Shown: in pieces, positions 50,610 to 59,020 of the stretch
How positions within the stretch are numbered: the first letter of the stretch is position 1
Layout: each line of letters starts with the position of its first letter
NCBI RefSeq assembly: GCF_002028425.1
Contig: NZ_CP020042.1
Location: 4,811,560-4,875,559, forward strand
Reading direction: 5' to 3'
From: Streptomyces katrae
GTDB taxonomy: Bacteria > Actinomycetota > Actinomycetes > Streptomycetales > Streptomycetaceae
DNA length: 64,000 nt
Notes under the pieces: generated by a model
Seen by the model: only the letters and a program-made list of their open reading frames with translations
What the model was told of the DNA's origin: nothing
The model's database searches: none
Made by a program: the position numbers and the translations under genes

Positions 50610-50849
50610 ATGAGCGCTATGCAGGCAGCAGTCACCCAGCTCGTTCCGCTGGCCGCCGACACCTTCGACAAGAACAAGGTGACCCCGGGGCTCCTCGGGT
50701 TCATCGTGTTCGCGGCCCTCGCCCTCGGCGTGTGGGGCCTGATGAAGTCGATGAGCAAGCACATGGGCCGGGTGAACTTCGAGGAAGCCCCGGAACCGGC
50801 CGGCGCGGCGGCGGCCCCGGCCGCGTCCGCCGAGGGCTCCAAGGGCTGA
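50610..50849 (+). CDS. small membrane protein downstream of mca
   Basis: The 79-residue protein has one central transmembrane helix (TPGLLGFIVFAALALGVWGLM) with a cytoplasmic-looking basic stretch and an Ala/Pro-rich tail. It begins three bases after mca and is therefore probably co-expressed. This gene is usually conserved beside mca in Streptomyces. No function is known. Confidence 0.82.
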   Translation: MSAMQAAVTQLVPLAADTFDKNKVTPGLLGFIVFAALALGVWGLMKSMSKHMGRVNFEEAPEPAGAAAAPAASAEGSKG

Positions 50850-50864
50850 TCCCGCACCACGGGT

Positions 50865-50905
50865 GAGCGCCCGCTCCGCCGGCACCCCCGGCGGAGCGGG
50901 CGCTC
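50865..50905 (+). terminator. 18-bp terminator hairpin after the mca operon
   Basis: GAGCGCCCGCTCCGCCGG (50865-50882) pairs perfectly with CCGGCGGAGCGGGCGCTC (50888-50905) around CACCC, 15 bp after the stop codon. Confidence 0.85.
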
Positions 50906-50954
50906 CCGCGCGCCGAGACCAGCGCTCCCCCCGGCGAGCGCCGCTCGGGTTGAG

Positions 50955-51169
50955 GAGCGGTGCTCACGCTAAGGAGCGGTGCTCAGGTCCGCGAGCGGTG
51001 CTCAGGCCCGCGAGTGGTGCTCACGCCCGCGAGTGGTGCTCGCGCGGATGAGCGGTGGCCGCCCGGCGGCCCTCAGGCCGGTGAGCGGCGGACGCCCTGG
51101 CGAGCGGTGGCCGCCCCCGCGAGCGGTGCTCTCGCCGGTGAGCGGCGGCCGCCCCCGTGAGCGGTGCTC
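50955..51169. repeat. 19-bp tandem repeat of small hairpins
   Basis: Eleven units start at 50955, 50974, 50993, 51012, 51031, 51050, 51083, 51102, 51121, 51140 and 51159, with an exact 19-bp period except one 33-bp step. The unit begins GAG(C/T)GG; in many units GAGCGGTGCTC forms a GAGC/GCTC mini-hairpin. It lies between convergent genes and has no coding continuity with either. Confidence 0.85.
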
Positions 51170-51214
51170 GGTGCCTGGCGCGGGCGGGGCTGGGCCGGTC
51201 GCAGGGGCGGGGGC

Positions 51215-54200
51215 TTACGCCGACGGGGTCGGCAGCGGGACGCCCATTACCTCCCGGGCGCGCAGGTCCGGGACCAGCCCCAGGCGCCAGGCCTGCCAGC
51301 CCTCCGCCGGGTCCACCCCGCGCGCCAGGACCGCCCCGTACGCCTCCACGCACTCCTCCAGCCGGTCCCCCCGCAGCCCGTGCCCGGCCTTCGCCAGCGC
51401 GGCCAGCTCCGCCGCGGCCTCCCGCGCCCCGGCCGGCGAGCCCGCGTAGGGCAGCAGGGTGCAGCGCAGGAAACGGGCCCAGTCCTCCCCGCGCCGGTCC
51501 CCGTACGACCCGAACAGCCCCGCCGCCTCACCGCACAGCGCCAGCGCCTGCGGCACCCGCCCGTTCCCCGCGTCCACCACCGCCAGCTCCAGACACGCCC
51601 AGCCCTCCCCGTGGGCCAGCCCGATGCGCCGGAAGTCCGCCCGCGCGTCCACCAGCAGCTGCCGTGCGAAACCCGAGTTGCGCAGGTTCCCCGTGCGCGC
51701 CGCCCGCTGGTCCCGCGTCACCCGCCCCGAGTGGTAGCGCGCGTGCGCCAGCCCGTACACGTCCCGCATCCGCGAGAACATCGTCCGGGCCCGCTCCAGC
51801 TCCCGCACCGCCCGGTCGATCCCGCCGTCCTCCTCCAGCGCCTGCCCCAGGTAGTACAACGTCCACGCCTCCCCGCGCGCGTCCTCCGCCAGCCGGTGCC
51901 GGGCCAGCGCGTCCCGCAGCCGCTCCAGCGCCGTCCCCGGATCCCCGGCGATCACCCGGGCCCGCCCCAGCTGGGTCAGCGCCCACGCCTCGCCCCGGTC
52001 GTCGCGCGTCCGCCCGTACAGGCCGAGGGCCAGCAGCAGCTCCTCCTCCGCCCGCGACACGTCACCCACCCGCACGTGCACCTGCCCCAGCTGGAAGTGC
52101 GCCCAGGCCTCCCCGTGCACGCTCTCGCTCTCCCGGTGCAGCGCCAGCGACCGCTCCAGCAACGCCACCGCCTCCGCCAGGTGCCCCCGGTCCCGCTCGA
52201 CCGCCCCCAGCGCGTGCAGCGACCACGCCCGGTCGCCCGCCAGCTCCTCCGGCCCCTGCAGCGCCAGCGCCTCCCGGATCCGGGCCGCCGCCTCCGGAAG
52301 GTTCCCCTGGTGGTGCAAGGTGATGCCCAGCGACAGCAGGGCCATCGCCGCGCCCGCCTCCTGCCGGGCCTCCTTGTACTGGTCCACCAGCGAGGTCAGC
52401 GTCGTCCGCGACTTGTCCAGCTCGCCGAGCTGCCGCGCCGCGATGCCCGTGCGCCACTGCACCGAACGGTTCAGCCGGCCCTGGTCCACCGCCCGCGTCA
52501 GCTCGTTGATCTCACCCAGCCGGTAGAGGTCCCCGCGCAGCAGGCAGAAGTCGCACAGCGCCCCCAGCAGGTCCAGCACCGCCTGCTGGTCCACCCCCTC
52601 CGACTGCCGCAGCGCCGCCGTGATGAAGCTCGACTCGTCGTCCAGCCAGCGCAGCGCCGCGTCCAGCGAGGGGAACCCGTGGCTCCCGAAACGGTCCGCC
52701 CGCGTCGACATCTTCCCGTCGACCATCCGGATCACCGAGTCCGCCAGCCGCGCGTAGTCCCGGATCAGCCGTTCGTGCGCGGCCGCCGCCTCCGCCCGGT
52801 CCTCGTCCGCCGCCAGCCGCGCCGCCGCGTACGCGCGCACCGCGTCGTGCATCCGGAACCGCTCCCCGCGTACGAGGTCCAGCAGGCCGGCCCGCGCCAG
52901 CTCGCCCAGCAGCCGCCCGGCCTCCACCCGTTCCGTGTCCGCCAGCGCCGCGGCCGCCGCCGCGCCCAGTGAGGCCCGCCCGGCGAGGGTGAGCCGGCGC
53001 AGCAGCCGGCGCCGTTCCTCGGGCAGGCGCACGTAGGCCAGCTCCAGGGCCCGCTCCAGCGCCCCCTCCCCGCCCCCGTCCCCGCCGCCGTCCGAGGCCC
53101 GCGCCGCCCCGAGCGGGGCCAGCACGCGCAGCGCCAGCGGCAGCCCCGCCGCCAGTTCCAGCAGCCCCGCCTCCGCCGCCGGCCCCGGCGCCGCCTCACC
53201 CGCCGCGCGGGCCCCGGCCCGCAGCACCTCGGCCGCCTCCGGCTCCGCCAGCCGCACCACCGGCAGCTGGTGCACCCAGGCCCCCAGGTCCGCGGGCAGC
53301 TCCAGCGGCTCCCGGGCCGTGACCAGCACCAGGCTCTCGGACCGCTCCGGCACCAGCGCCCGCACCTGCTCGGGGTCCACCGCGTCGTCCAGCACCACCG
53401 TCACGGGCAGCCCCTGGAGGTGCTGGTGGTACAGCTCCCCGAGCCGGCGCACCTGCTGCTCGGCCGACGCCCCCTCCCGGAACAGCAGCTGCTCACGCGG
53501 GGCCCCGAGCCGGTTCAGCAGGTGCAGCAGCGCCTCCCGCGTCGACAGCGGAGCCTCACCGGGGGCGGTGCCGCCCCGCAGGTCCACCACGCACGCCCCG
53601 CGGAACTGGTCCCGCAGCCCGTGCGCCGCCCGCAGCGCCAGCGCCGTCCGCCCCACCCCCGGCTCCCCGTGCAGCACGACCACCACCGGCCGGGTCTCGG
53701 TGCTGGCCCGCGCCGTCCGCACCCACTGGGCGATCCGCGCCAGCTCCGCCCGCCGCCCCGTGAACAGGGCATCGGCGTCCGGCAGCTGCCCGAACGACTG
53801 CTCCAGCATGCTCCGCCGCCGCGCCTCGGCACTCCGGTCGGCCCCGCGCAACTGCGACGGCACCGCCCCCCGCGCCGCCGGGCCGGGGCCCGTGGCGCTC
53901 GCCGAACCCGCCGCGGCCACGGCCCGCTCCTGCGCCAGGAAGGGTCGGATCCCCCGCACCTCCAACGCCGTCAGCCACTTCAGCCTCAACTGCTCCGGCC
54001 CGCCCGGGCGCCCCGCCGCCCCGGCCCGCCGGTTCGCGGCCGGCACGTGCACGGCCGCCACCCGCACCGCCGCCGTCACCGCCCCCGCCACGCCCGCCAC
54101 GATGCCCGCACTGAGCGCCGTACCGGCGTCGACCCCGAAGGCCACGTCCGCCCCGGCGGCGGCCGCCGAGGCGACGGCCGTCACCAGCAGGGCCGTCCCG

Positions 54201-54433
54201 CTGCCGGCCCGCCGGAAGGCCTCCCCGAACGACTGCTCCCCGGCGGCGGCCTCGTCCAGCGCGGCCACGTAGGCGGCGTACTCCTCGCCCGCCACCGCGG
54301 CCAGCCCGTCGAGCGCCTCCCGCCCCCGCCCGAGCAACACCTCCGCATCCACCCCGCCCCCCGCCCGCCGGACCTCCTCCTGCACGGCCCGGGCCAGCAC
54401 CCGCTCGGCCTCGACACGATGGCTGTCCCGCAT
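51215..54433 (-). CDS. STAND NTPase with TPR repeats
   Basis: The 1072-residue protein has a helical N-terminus, a hydrophobic region (about residues 75-130) that may cross the membrane twice, an NB-ARC/STAND domain (about residues 240-560; P-loop LHGEPGVGRTAL, Walker B VVLDDA) and a long C-terminal TPR region (about residues 640-1060). The P-loop lysine position is Arg262, which may weaken ATP hydrolysis. GGAGG precedes the ATG at 54433. There is no SARP-type DNA-binding domain. Roles in signalling or phage defence are possible; none is shown by context. Confidence 0.85.
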   Translation of the reverse strand: MRDSHRVEAERVLARAVQEEVRRAGGGVDAEVLLGRGREALDGLAAVAGEEYAAYVAALDEAAAGEQSFGEAFRRAGSGTALLVTAVASAAAAGADVAFGVDAGTALSAGIVAGVAGAVTAAVRVAAVHVPAANRRAGAAGRPGGPEQLRLKWLTALEVRGIRPFLAQERAVAAAGSASATGPGPAARGAVPSQLRGADRSAEARRRSMLEQSFGQLPDADALFTGRRAELARIAQWVRTARASTETRPVVVVLHGEPGVGRTALALRAAHGLRDQFRGACVVDLRGGTAPGEAPLSTREALLHLLNRLGAPREQLLFREGASAEQQVRRLGELYHQHLQGLPVTVVLDDAVDPEQVRALVPERSESLVLVTAREPLELPADLGAWVHQLPVVRLAEPEAAEVLRAGARAAGEAAPGPAAEAGLLELAAGLPLALRVLAPLGAARASDGGGDGGGEGALERALELAYVRLPEERRRLLRRLTLAGRASLGAAAAAALADTERVEAGRLLGELARAGLLDLVRGERFRMHDAVRAYAAARLAADEDRAEAAAAHERLIRDYARLADSVIRMVDGKMSTRADRFGSHGFPSLDAALRWLDDESSFITAALRQSEGVDQQAVLDLLGALCDFCLLRGDLYRLGEINELTRAVDQGRLNRSVQWRTGIAARQLGELDKSRTTLTSLVDQYKEARQEAGAAMALLSLGITLHHQGNLPEAAARIREALALQGPEELAGDRAWSLHALGAVERDRGHLAEAVALLERSLALHRESESVHGEAWAHFQLGQVHVRVGDVSRAEEELLLALGLYGRTRDDRGEAWALTQLGRARVIAGDPGTALERLRDALARHRLAEDARGEAWTLYYLGQALEEDGGIDRAVRELERARTMFSRMRDVYGLAHARYHSGRVTRDQRAARTGNLRNSGFARQLLVDARADFRRIGLAHGEGWACLELAVVDAGNGRVPQALALCGEAAGLFGSYGDRRGEDWARFLRCTLLPYAGSPAGAREAAAELAALAKAGHGLRGDRLEECVEAYGAVLARGVDPAEGWQAWRLGLVPDLRAREVMGVPLPTPSA

Positions 54434-54623
54434 CGGCATCCTCCTCGCAGAGCTCCGCAAACGTGCGCCAAGTGTCCTGCGGGACGGTCCGCAGCGCGAG
54501 TCAATCTGAGCTAGATCAGAGGGAGTTGGGCCACGAACGACCATCGGCGTGCATATATGTACGCGCCGCTCGGGGTGGTCGGCGTCCGGGGCGCTGGCTC
54601 ACAGGCTGAACGGCCCGCCGGCG

Positions 54624-55031
54624 TCATACTTCTCTGATCATCACGCGGGTATCGCAGAGCTTCGACCAGTCGTCGCGGTCGGAGGTCAGGGCGATCGCGG
54701 GGGCCGGGACGCGGAGTGCGAGCGCGGCGACGAGAGCGTCGATGGCGTACTTGTGCCCGTGCAGCCCGCCTGCGTCCCGAAGCAGTGCCACGGCGGTCAG
54801 GGAATCCTCCTGGCTGACCGGTTCCACCCGCAACCGGGAGAGCACCCACTTCAAGCGCGCCAGATCGGTCTTCCCCTGCACGGCTTCGACGATGGTCAGC
54901 GCAGACACGAGGACGGGAACTCCGGCCTGCCGGGATGCCTCGATGCGAGCCGCCATTTTGCGGTCGTTGCGCAGGAGCAGGGAGAGCGCCTCGGAGTCGA
55001 GCACCAGCGAGCGGGCCGGTTGCTCTTTCAC
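54624..55031 (-). CDS. VapC-like PIN-domain toxin
   Basis: The 135-residue protein has the PIN pattern: LVLDSEALSLLL with the first acidic residue, LTIVEAVQGK with a conserved Glu, HKYAIDALVAALAL with the third, and a final LTSDRDDW acidic site. Such proteins are Mg-dependent RNases. Its GTG overlaps the upstream antitoxin stop by four bases. It is the toxin of a VapBC-type module. Confidence 0.88.
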   Translation of the reverse strand: MKEQPARSLVLDSEALSLLLRNDRKMAARIEASRQAGVPVLVSALTIVEAVQGKTDLARLKWVLSRLRVEPVSQEDSLTAVALLRDAGGLHGHKYAIDALVAALALRVPAPAIALTSDRDDWSKLCDTRVMIREV

Positions 55032-55291
55032 GCGGCGCCCCGCTCAGCGTTCTCGTCTCCGAACAACTCGCGTCGTGCGGCTTCGATCTCCTGCTCAGTA
55101 AGCGCGCCGTGTACTTCTTCGTGGGCCGTCACGATCTCCGCGAGCCCGTCCATGGCGAGCTGATGCCTGACAGCCTCGGTGACATAGCTGGACAGTCCCC
55201 GGCGCCCGGTCCTTGACCGGAGCTCACTGACCAGCTCGGAGGGCATGGAGACGGAGATGTTCTCGGTGGTCCCAGGCCGGCTCGACTTCAT
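55028..55291 (-). CDS. ribbon-helix-helix antitoxin (VapB-like)
   Basis: The 87-residue protein has an N-terminal ribbon-helix-helix (ENISVSMPSELVSELRSRTG, then GLSSYVTEAVRHQL) for DNA binding and dimerisation, and an acidic C-terminal helix (LTEQEIEAARRELFGDE) that should bind the PIN toxin. The ATG at 55291 lies 8 bases from a perfect TGTAATA/TATTACA palindrome, the likely autoregulatory operator. It is the first gene of the pair. Confidence 0.88.
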   Translation of the reverse strand: MKSSRPGTTENISVSMPSELVSELRSRTGRRGLSSYVTEAVRHQLAMDGLAEIVTAHEEVHGALTEQEIEAARRELFGDENAERGAA

Positions 55292-55299
55292 GGCCCTAG

Positions 55300-55320
55300 T
55301 GTAATACGGCATCTATTACA
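55300..55320. promoter_or_regulatory. antitoxin operator TGTAATA-N7-TATTACA
   Basis: Perfect 7-bp inverted arms (55300-55306 and 55314-55320) lie just upstream of the antitoxin start. AT-rich and symmetrical, it stands out in this GC-rich DNA. Confidence 0.7.
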
Positions 55321-55413
55321 ACATCGAGCCGCTCGGCGCCGCCTGTCCCTTCCCTCGGCTGCCCGTCCGGAGGGCATCCCGGTATCCGGCCCGTCGTCCT
55401 GCAGGATGGGGTC

Positions 55414-57468
55414 ATGCCGAACCGCCTCGCGAACGAGACCTCCCCCTATCTCCTGCAGCACGCCGACAATCCGGTCGACTGGTGGCCCTGGTCCGACGGA
55501 GCGTTCGCCGAAGCGCGGCGCCGGGACGTTCCGGTGTTGCTGAGCGTCGGGTACAGCTCGTGTCACTGGTGCCATGTCATGGCGCACGAGTCCTTCGAGG
55601 ACGAGCTCGCCGCCGCCTACATGAACGAGCACTTCGTCAACATCAAGGTCGACCGCGAGGAGCGGCCCGATGTCGACGCCGTGTACATGGAGGCCGTGCA
55701 GGCGGCCACCGGGCAGGGCGGGTGGCCCATGACCGTGTTCCTGACGCCCGACGCCGAGCCCTTCTACTTCGGGACCTACTTCCCGCCCGAGCCGCGGCAC
55801 GGCATGCCCTCCTTCATGCAGGTGCTCGAAGGCGTGCGCGGGGCCTGGGTCGGGCGGCGGGAGGAGGTGGCCGAGGTCGCGCAGCGGATCGTGCGGGATC
55901 TCGCCGGGCGGCAGCTGGACTACGGGAAGGCCGGGCTGCCCGGGGGTGAGGAGCTGGGGCGGGCGCTGCTCGGGCTGACGCGGGAGTACGACGCCGTGCG
56001 GGGCGGGTTCGGCGGGGCGCCGAAGTTCCCGCCGTCCATGGCGCTGGAGTTCCTGCTGCGCCACCACGCCCGCACCGGGTCCGAGGGGGCGCTCCAGATG
56101 GCGGCCGACACCTGTGAGGCCATGGCCCGGGGCGGGATCTACGACCAGCTCGGCGGGGGGTTCGCGCGGTACTCCGTGGACCGGGAGTGGGTCGTGCCGC
56201 ACTTCGAGAAGATGCTCTACGACAATGCGCTGCTGTGCCGGGTCTACGCGCATCTGTGGCGGGCCACCGGGTCGGACCTCGCGCGCCGGGTCGCGCTGGA
56301 GACCGCCGACTTCATGGTGCGGGAACTGCGCACCGGCGAGGGCGGGTTCGCCTCCGCGCTCGATGCCGACAGTGAGGAGGAGGGGAGCGGGCGGCACGTC
56401 GAAGGGGCGTACTACGCCTGGACGCCGGGGGAGTTGGCGGACGTGCTCGGGGAGGACGACGGGCAGCTGGCCGCGGCGTACTTCGGGGTCACCGAAGAGG
56501 GGACCTTCGAGCACGGGAAGTCGGTGCTGCAACTGCCGCAGGACGGGCCGGTGGTGGAGGCCGGGCGGTTGGCCTCCATCCGGGAGCGGCTGCTCGCGGC
56601 ACGCGGGCGGCGGCCCGCGCCCGGGCGGGACGACAAGGTGGTGGCCGCCTGGAACGGGCTGGCCATCGCCGCCCTCGCCGAGTGCGGGGCCTTCTTCGAG
56701 CGGCCGGACCTGGTCGAGCGGGCGACCGAGGCCGCCGACCTGCTGGTGCGCGTGCACATGGACGGGACGGCCCGGCTGGCCCGGACCAGCAAGGACGGGC
56801 GGGCCGGCGCGAACGCCGGGGTGCTGGAGGACTACGGGGACGTCGCCGAGGGCTTCCTGACCCTGGCCTCCGTCACCGGTGAGGGGGTGTGGCTGGAGTT
56901 CGCCGGGTTCCTCGTCGACCTGGTGATGGCCCGCTTCACCGCCGAGGACGGCTCGCTGTACGACACCGCGCACGACGCCGAGCAGCTGATCCGCCGCCCT
57001 CAGGACCCCACCGACACCGCCGCCCCCTCCGGCTGGACGGCCGCGGCCGGCGCGCTGCTGTCGTACGCCGCGCACACCGGTTCGCCCCCCCACCGCGAGG
57101 CGGCCGAGCGGGCTCTGGGGGTGGTGCAGGCCCTCGGTCCGCGCGCCCCGCGCTTCATCGGGCACGGTCTGGCGGTGGCGGAGGCGCTCGTGGACGGCCC
57201 CCGCGAAGTGGCCGTCGTCGGGCATCCCGAGGATCCGGCGACGGCCGCCCTGCACCGCACCGCGTTGCTGGGGACCGCTCCCGGGGCGGTCGTGGCGGTC
57301 GGGCCGCCGCGTGCGGCGGACGGCAGCGGAGGGGAGTTCCCCCTGCTGACCGAGCGCACACTGGTGCGCGACCTTCCGACGGCGTACGTGTGCCGGCACT
57401 TCGTCTGCACGCGGCCTACGACGGAACCGGACGAGCTGGCGGACCAGTTGGGTGTGGTTCGTCCCTGA
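55414..57468 (+). CDS. YyaL/spermatogenesis-associated-protein-20-like thioredoxin-domain protein
   Basis: The 684-residue protein starts with a thioredoxin-like domain ([22 protein letters not shown], then the redox-like CHWCHVM near residue 50) followed by a large alpha/alpha-toroid domain resembling cellulase or N-acylglucosamine epimerase folds ([26 protein letters not shown]). The DUF255 family is conserved but poorly understood. The ATG at 55414 gives the canonical start. It is monocistronic in appearance. Confidence 0.88.
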   Translation: MPNRLANETSPYLLQHADNPVDWWPWSDGAFAEARRRDVPVLLSVGYSSCHWCHVMAHESFEDELAAAYMNEHFVNIKVDREERPDVDAVYMEAVQAATGQGGWPMTVFLTPDAEPFYFGTYFPPEPRHGMPSFMQVLEGVRGAWVGRREEVAEVAQRIVRDLAGRQLDYGKAGLPGGEELGRALLGLTREYDAVRGGFGGAPKFPPSMALEFLLRHHARTGSEGALQMAADTCEAMARGGIYDQLGGGFARYSVDREWVVPHFEKMLYDNALLCRVYAHLWRATGSDLARRVALETADFMVRELRTGEGGFASALDADSEEEGSGRHVEGAYYAWTPGELADVLGEDDGQLAAAYFGVTEEGTFEHGKSVLQLPQDGPVVEAGRLASIRERLLAARGRRPAPGRDDKVVAAWNGLAIAALAECGAFFERPDLVERATEAADLLVRVHMDGTARLARTSKDGRAGANAGVLEDYGDVAEGFLTLASVTGEGVWLEFAGFLVDLVMARFTAEDGSLYDTAHDAEQLIRRPQDPTDTAAPSGWTAAAGALLSYAAHTGSPPHREAAERALGVVQALGPRAPRFIGHGLAVAEALVDGPREVAVVGHPEDPATAALHRTALLGTAPGAVVAVGPPRAADGSGGEFPLLTERTLVRDLPTAYVCRHFVCTRPTTEPDELADQLGVVRP

Positions 57469-57579
57469 AAGTGCCGGAGTGCTGTCAATTCCGGTTGCGG
57501 TACATCGACTCGGAAATGTGGTTTTTAACTGGGCGGCGCCTGGGCTTCACATGCGCTGCCTAGTCTCATGTCTTCGGGA

Positions 57580-57601
57580 GTCACCGAGGGCAGTCACCGA
57601 G
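57580..57601. promoter_or_regulatory. GTCACCGAG direct repeat upstream of the GT2 gene
   Basis: GTCACCGAG occurs at 57580-57588 and 57593-57601, 13 bp apart, just downstream of a TAGTCT hexamer (57561-57566). It could be part of a regulatory site for the glycan operon. Confidence 0.35.
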
Positions 57602-57724
57602 ACGCGCACTGGGGGGTGTGCACGAGGGGGAACACGGGGGCGGCGGGCCGGGGGGCCCGCGTCACGCCTTCGGGGGGTTTGCCGGTCGCCGCCTGGGGTT
57701 GCGGCATGTCTGTGGGGGGACGGT

Positions 57725-59020
57725 TTGTTCACCTCTGTTGTCATATCCGCTATTTCTGTTGCGCTCTTCTGGATCGCCGCCCTCACCTTGTGGTGGCAAA
57801 TGCACGCCTGGCGCACGCCGGAGACGCTGGCCTCGACCCGCTTCGACCGCCCCGACGGCGGGGACCGGCTGGCCTTCTCGCTCCTGCTGCCCGCCCGTCA
57901 CGAGCAGGCCGTGCTGGAACACACCATCGCCCGGCTCCTGGAGTCGGGCCACACCGACTACGAGATCATCGTCATCGTCGGCCATGACGACCCGGAGACC
58001 GCCGCCGTCGCCGACCGCGCCGCCGCCGGTGCGCCCGGGCGGGTCCGCGTCGTCGTGGACCACAACGAGGCCAAGAACAAGCCGAAGGCCCTCAACACGG
58101 CCCTGCCGCACTGCCGGGGCGACATCGTCGGGGTCTTCGACGCCGAGGACCAGGTCCACCCCCAGCTGCTCTCCCACGTCGACCACGCCTTCCGCGCCAC
58201 CGGCGCCGACGTGGTCCAGGGCGGGGTGCAGCTGATCAACTTCCATTCCAGCTGGTACAGCCTGCGCAACTGCCTGGAGTACTTCTTCTGGTTCCGCTCC
58301 CGCCTCCACCTGCACGCCGAGAAGGGGTTCATCCCGCTCGGCGGGAACACCGTGTTCGTGCGCACCGAGGTGCTGCGCGAGGCCGGCGGCTGGGACCAGA
58401 ACTGCCTCGCCGAGGACTGCGACCTGGGAGTGAGGCTCTCCTCGGCCGGCAAGAAGGTGGTCGTCGCCTACGACTGCGACATGGTGACCCGCGAGGAGAC
58501 CCCGGGCTCGCTGATGAGCCTGCTCAAGCAGCGCACCCGCTGGAACCAGGGCTTCCTGCAGGTCTACCGGAAGAAGGACTGGCAGCGGCTGCCCGGCCGG
58601 GGACAGCGCTGGCTCGCCCGCTACACGCTGATGACCCCGTTCATGCAGGCGGCCTCCGGGGTGATCATCCCGGTGAACTTCGCCGTCGCGGTCTTCCTCG
58701 ACGTGCCCGTCGGGGTCGCGATCATCACCTTCCTGCCCCTGATCACGGCGATGGTGACCTTCGTCTTCGAGATCGTCGGCCTGCACGACTTCGGCCGCCA
58801 GTACGGGCTGCGCGTGCGTTTCGTGCACTACCTCAAGCTCGTCGTCGGCGGCCCGTTCTACCAGGTGATGCTGGCGGGCGCCGCGATCCGGGCGGTCTGG
58901 CGCGAGCAGCGCGGCCGCAACGAGTGGGAACTCACCAGCCACACGGGCGCCCACCTGGAGACCGCCCCCTCCGGCGCCGCTCCCTCCGGCGCCCCGATCC
59001 GAGAGGACGCCCACCGGTGA
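57725..59020 (+). CDS. processive GT2 glycosyltransferase (polysaccharide-synthase-like)
   Basis: From the TTG at 57725 (GGGGGGA four bases upstream) the protein has 431 residues; the next internal ATG would remove the first helix. One N-terminal and three or so C-terminal membrane helices flank a GT-A domain with D139-A-E-D142, AED231 as the base region and Q269-R-T-R272-W273. The QxxRW sign marks processive cellulose/chitin/hyaluronan-type synthases. It probably makes a beta-linked exopolymer from a UDP-sugar. It overlaps the next gene by four bases. Confidence 0.85.
   Translation: MFTSVVISAISVALFWIAALTLWWQMHAWRTPETLASTRFDRPDGGDRLAFSLLLPARHEQAVLEHTIARLLESGHTDYEIIVIVGHDDPETAAVADRAAAGAPGRVRVVVDHNEAKNKPKALNTALPHCRGDIVGVFDAEDQVHPQLLSHVDHAFRATGADVVQGGVQLINFHSSWYSLRNCLEYFFWFRSRLHLHAEKGFIPLGGNTVFVRTEVLREAGGWDQNCLAEDCDLGVRLSSAGKKVVVAYDCDMVTREETPGSLMSLLKQRTRWNQGFLQVYRKKDWQRLPGRGQRWLARYTLMTPFMQAASGVIIPVNFAVAVFLDVPVGVAIITFLPLITAMVTFVFEIVGLHDFGRQYGLRVRFVHYLKLVVGGPFYQVMLAGAAIRAVWREQRGRNEWELTSHTGAHLETAPSGAAPSGAPIREDAHR

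Noticed and set aside
50955..51169. CRISPR-like array
   Set aside because: Units are adjacent without unique spacers, 19 bp is too short, and no cas gene is present.
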